Shown here: positions 60,701 through 64,000 of the stretch, one piece after another
How positions within the stretch are numbered: position 1 is the stretch's first letter
How the letters are laid out: each line of letters opens with the position of its first letter
Assembly: GCA_013399855.1 (NCBI GenBank)
Contig: VXAY01000779.1
Location: 696,935 to 760,934 of the forward strand
DNA: 64,000 nt
Direction of reading: 5' to 3'
Origin: Oxyruncus cristatus
Taxonomy: Eukaryota; Chordata; Aves; Passeriformes; Cotingidae
Program-made: the position numbers and the translations under genes
Notes under the pieces: model-generated
What the model saw: the letters and a program-made list of their open reading frames with translations, nothing else
Database searches by the model: none
What the model was told of the DNA's origin: nothing

Positions 60701-63370
60701 GTGGGTAATTGCTTTCCACACGGTGCATTGGGTTTTGATGTGAGTCCAGCTGCAGTAACGCAAGTTAGAGCAAAGGCTGTTCCAGTGCAAATGTGTTATT
60801 TGAGTGTCTTTTTGCTCACACTATGACTAAACAGAAGCAGCTGTGGCCAGAGGGCCATCAGTGCTTTGTATCACACAATCTGGCATTCAATGGAAAGTTT
60901 TCGTGTTTTCAGTTGGAAAAACTTTCTTCCATGGCTGGAAGTTTTGAAGAAATTTATATTTTGCATGATGCAAAAGAGTGCCCTGAGAAAAAAATTGTCC
61001 TTTCCAACACAAACACAAGCCTGGCACCATCTCTGCCTCCCGTGACTCTTACATACTATGAGCCTTAGCATGCCCAGGAGCCTCCAATGCACGTCAGCCA
61101 GGAAAGCCACCTGTACATTCCTGGAGGCCATCAGTTTCAATAAAATGATGTAAAAACAGTTTGGAGTAACAAGACTACGTTGCTAAGCCAAGACAAGAAG
61201 ATGCCATGAGTCTGCAGCCTTATAATCTGAAGGGATGAAAATTTCTTATTATTCAGCTATTCAAAACTAGCCTGGAGAAAGCACCTAAGGGGAACAATAT
61301 TGCCTTAGCACGAAGGGGTAATAAATGTCTCTTATTCTGCTTCTTTTGGGACTTACACAAGGTTTTAGCCATCAGCAACAACAAGAAAGCAGCTCTGATT
61401 GAGTCCAGGAGAGTCAGGCAAAAAGGGCAAAGGTACGTGGCTGTGGTAGTTTTAAGGTCTGGGGCTGACTCACAAGGAGCAGCAGCCAAATCTTCAGGCA
61501 GAAGTTTTGTACATGAAGCTGGACATCTCTTAAAATATTTTCAAAATTTTTTTTAGGTTATTCTGAGTCCCTCAGGAACAAGCTCATCCTAATTAGGGCT
61601 ACTTGCAGCCTGGACCACTTGACAAAGCAAGAAAACAAAGAAGTGAATGAATGGAAACATAAAAATAGACTATCTAAATAGGCCCATTTTTTCTTTATTG
61701 TCCTCGTCAGAAATAAGCAAGGAAACAAGAAAGATCTACTCATTAGAAAACATGGTTCCCCAAAGGTCTCATATTCCTTAATTGCAGATAGAAGCAAGTG
61801 ACTTTCTCAGGTTTGGTGCAATAAGCCTTTGGGAACCACTGGGATTAAAACTCAGGATCTTGAATCCAACTTTTATTTCCCCCTTGAAATCCTAGACCAC
61901 ACAGCTTTCTGATTATAAATGTATGGGCACATCTATGCACGTGGAGGGGAAGCTTAGCATCACATAGGTGGTCTGCTCTCCTTCTGAGAGGACACACGTG
62001 GTAACAGAGATGAAAACCATGAGTTACTCCAGAGAAGAAGTATGCTGGTTCTGACAAGGCTGTCAGCTGCCTGTAACTGTCACTGCCTGAACTTTATGTC
62101 TTTCGTTTTCTCATTCAGCCTGTTTTTTTTTGACTGGCCTTTATGTTTAAACCATAATTTACCAAAGGTTTTTCTTGGTAATTCATTTCACACGTTCATT
62201 ACAGTCCGTTTGGCTATAAACACATGTGGATTTCCTTTTTAACTCTTCATTTCCTAAGTTTTCGATAGAGAGGTTCTAAAGGTAAACCACGGGAATGGTC
62301 TATGCAGCTCCAGTTTATTAAATCTACCCCACTGTGTCAAGTGTCTACAGCGCATACAATTATTTGGGCTAAGCTACAGTTATGAGAGAATTCATTTCAC
62401 CCAAGGGCAGATTAAGTCTGTAGGTGTTTTGTATCAGAATGGTGATACTCATGTTGCAAAATGAGATGGAAATGCTAAATTCCTAGGGTCTCCTTAGATC
62501 CCAGTACATGCGCTGGAGCTCATGGCTTCCAAAGCCAGGTTCAGCAAACTACTTCCTTTCCACACAGGCTGCATAATCTGTGTGCATAAAACCACAGTAA
62601 AAAAACCTGTGTAAGTGCCAAAGGTCAAGGTCCTTTGGGTCCTTCATGAGAAGTAAAGCCAAGGTACAATTAACTCTGAGCAGGCAGAACGTCTGAGTCC
62701 AAGAAAAAACAACAGATGGAAATACACACAGTTTTATCACCAACCTTTTTTATACCTTCAGGTGATGGACATTTCAGACTGCTCAGATAAAAATAGACAG
62801 GAAAGAGAAGGAAGGGAAAGTTGTTAGTATCCATCTGTTCATATATGGTATTAAAGAATCCAGCAGGCAATTGCAACTGCAGGTTAGAGAGAGTCCTAAA
62901 CTTCAAGAGAAGTCCTGTGCTTTGTGTCTGAAGGTGATGGAGCCCCTCAGGAGTAAAATACTGAAAGATTCAGTTGACACCTCTGCTATCAGATGTAACT
63001 GTATAAAGAAGAATTTATCAAGGTCTTTGCATTTTGTGCATGTGCTCTGTAATATAAACTGATAACAAAGCAGCTCCTTGCAGGGGATACTCTCTATTGA
63101 GAGGTAAGAACTTTGTTTTTCCACATTTAGCTTCGTTTTGTTTTCTAAAGAAATGTCACAGTTGCTCATCAGAGTTTTTTCCTACTCAAAGAAGTTTTCA
63201 GAGGAGAGTTTCTGCAAGGACACTTCTGAAAGGAGGTCTCCTGTAGTTTGTGAGATCAGAGTGGATGGCAAGTCTAGAGAGATGGCTGCTGGCTAAACAC
63301 AAGACTGAGACACAGGAGATATAGACTCCATGAAGGTCGGTCATAACAGGCAACCAAAACAGAATCAGAC
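57791..63370. other. Non-coding sequence, no gene recognised; pyrimidine-rich patch at 58.55-58.93 kb
   Basis: Holds A runs at 58359-58373 and 59810-59820. Between about 58549 and 58930 the plus strand is clearly C/T-rich, and three overlapping frames are open there for about 60 codons each because of that composition. The ORF of 123 codons at 59076-59447 is unrecognised. No interspersed repeat was recognised. Confidence 0.55.
58359..58373. repeat. Poly-A tract (15 A)
   Basis: A homopolymer run followed by GAAAAAG. No retroposed body was recognised next to it. Confidence 0.85.
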
Positions 63371-63387
63371 AAAAAAAAAAAAAAAAA
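63371..63387. repeat. Poly-A tract (17 A)
   Basis: A homopolymer run about 125 bases left of the old CR1 fragment. The preceding sequence was not recognised as a retroposed gene copy. Confidence 0.85.
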
Positions 63388-63514
63388 TCTCCTTTTGGAA
63401 GTTCTTCGTGGAATCCAGCACAATCTGTCGAGTGGGATTTTTGGAATCTGGGAAGATAGATTCTTCCTGTTAAAGGATATTCACAAGCCTGCCCTTTATG
63501 CTCTGAAGCTGGTA

Positions 63515-63665
63515 GACATCTCAAGCCCAACCTCCTGCCTCTGTCCTTCTTTGGACATTGTGTTCATGCCCTCCAACCATCTCAGAGGCTCTCTACTGAC
63601 TCTTCTTCACCTGCTCTAAATTTCTCTCATACCGGGGGCCCATAACTGACCAAAGTATTTCAGAC
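63515..63665 (-). mobile_element. Diverged CR1 LINE fragment (internal 3' region)
   Basis: Reading along the plus strand: 'agcccaacctcctgcctctg', then 'tgccctccaaccatctcaga' with 'ggctctctactgactcttct' and 'tcacctgctctaaat', then 'cataccgggggcccataact' followed by 'gaccaaagtatttcagac'. These match, in order, the reverse-complemented CR1 block around CCAACCATCTTGGTGGCCCT-CTGGACTC-CCAGAACTGGACACAGTATTCCAG. Moderately diverged, older than the two copies at 21.4 and 45.6 kb. Confidence 0.65.
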
Positions 63666-64000
63666 AGAGACTCTTGAGTAAAGAATTAAGGGAAATTATA
63701 ACTTTCTGCAATAATTTAAAACTACACTGCCTCACTGTCTCCTTTGCTGTTTCTGCTTTCCACAGACAGTCACTTAGAGCTAAGTGCTGTGCAAATCTTT
63801 TCTTATTTGCCCCTGAACTGGACTGGCAGAGAGCCTCTGTCCATCATTGTTACAGGCAGGCAACACCACTGCAAAGACCTGAGGATTTCCCAGTGGTTTT
63901 GATGGTTTTAGCTGGGCTGACTTTTGCTGTTCATTTGCTGTGTTAAAGCTCATTAAATCAATAGCAGTGATTCACCAGGGAGGAGAGAGACTAGCCAGTT
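63666..64000. other. Non-coding sequence to window end
   Basis: A plus-strand frame of 90 codons (63674-63946) is open but unrecognised. Nothing else was seen. Confidence 0.5.

Noticed and set aside
1..64000. CRISPR arrays, tRNA/rRNA genes, endogenous retrovirus LTRs, prokaryotic operons
   Set aside because: None seen: no regularly spaced direct repeats, no cloverleaf or rRNA signature, no paired LTR-like direct repeats or gag/pol-like frames, and coding density far too low for a prokaryote.

Overview
The window looks like bird nuclear DNA. The best evidence is two clear 3'-end copies of CR1, the dominant avian LINE family, one on each strand at 21384-21693 and 45617-45806. Several much older CR1/L3-type LINE remnants, moderate GC with CpG depletion, and short microsatellites fit the same picture. 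There are no signs of a prokaryotic, organellar or viral genome: no dense ORFs, no operon spacing, no rRNA or tRNA genes. The species was not determined.

No intact protein-coding gene could be supported. All open reading frames are short (the longest is about 198 codons), lack recognisable domains, and are what chance would give in 64 kb. The window is therefore best read as intergenic DNA or the inside of a large intron. Any small, ordinary internal exon could have been missed, because splice sites cannot be judged without transcripts or an alignment.

Layout. 1-17 kb: unique non-coding DNA with A/C-rich simple repeats near 0.6 and 5.7 kb. 17-28 kb: the densest fossil-repeat zone (old LINE pieces at 17.0, 20.9, 25.4 and 27.1 kb, a CR1 with an internal deletion at 21.4 kb), plus a GC-richer patch at 19.7-20.0 kb and a candidate regulatory block at 26.4-26.6 kb built around a perfect 10-bp inverted repeat. 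28-37 kb: mostly unique DNA with a (GGAT)20 microsatellite at 32.5 kb and a strong short hairpin at 35.84 kb. 36.9-37.3 kb: a CpG cluster with an upstream pyrimidine tract and TATA-like element, the only place that looks like a promoter or first exon. 37.6-46 kb: another old LINE, an AT-rich zone, a MITE-like palindromic repeat at 41.4 kb, a C12 tract and the second CR1. 46-64 kb: mostly unique DNA, with a minus-strand stretch at 53.3-54.5 kb that has fewer stops than chance predicts and may be a decayed coding sequence, and an old CR1 piece at the right end.

The main leads are the CpG cluster at 37 kb, the possible dead coding sequence at 54 kb, the inverted repeat at 26.5 kb and the hairpin at 35.8 kb. 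No new multi-gene system was found. Repeat-family calls rest on remembered consensus patterns, not on a database search.
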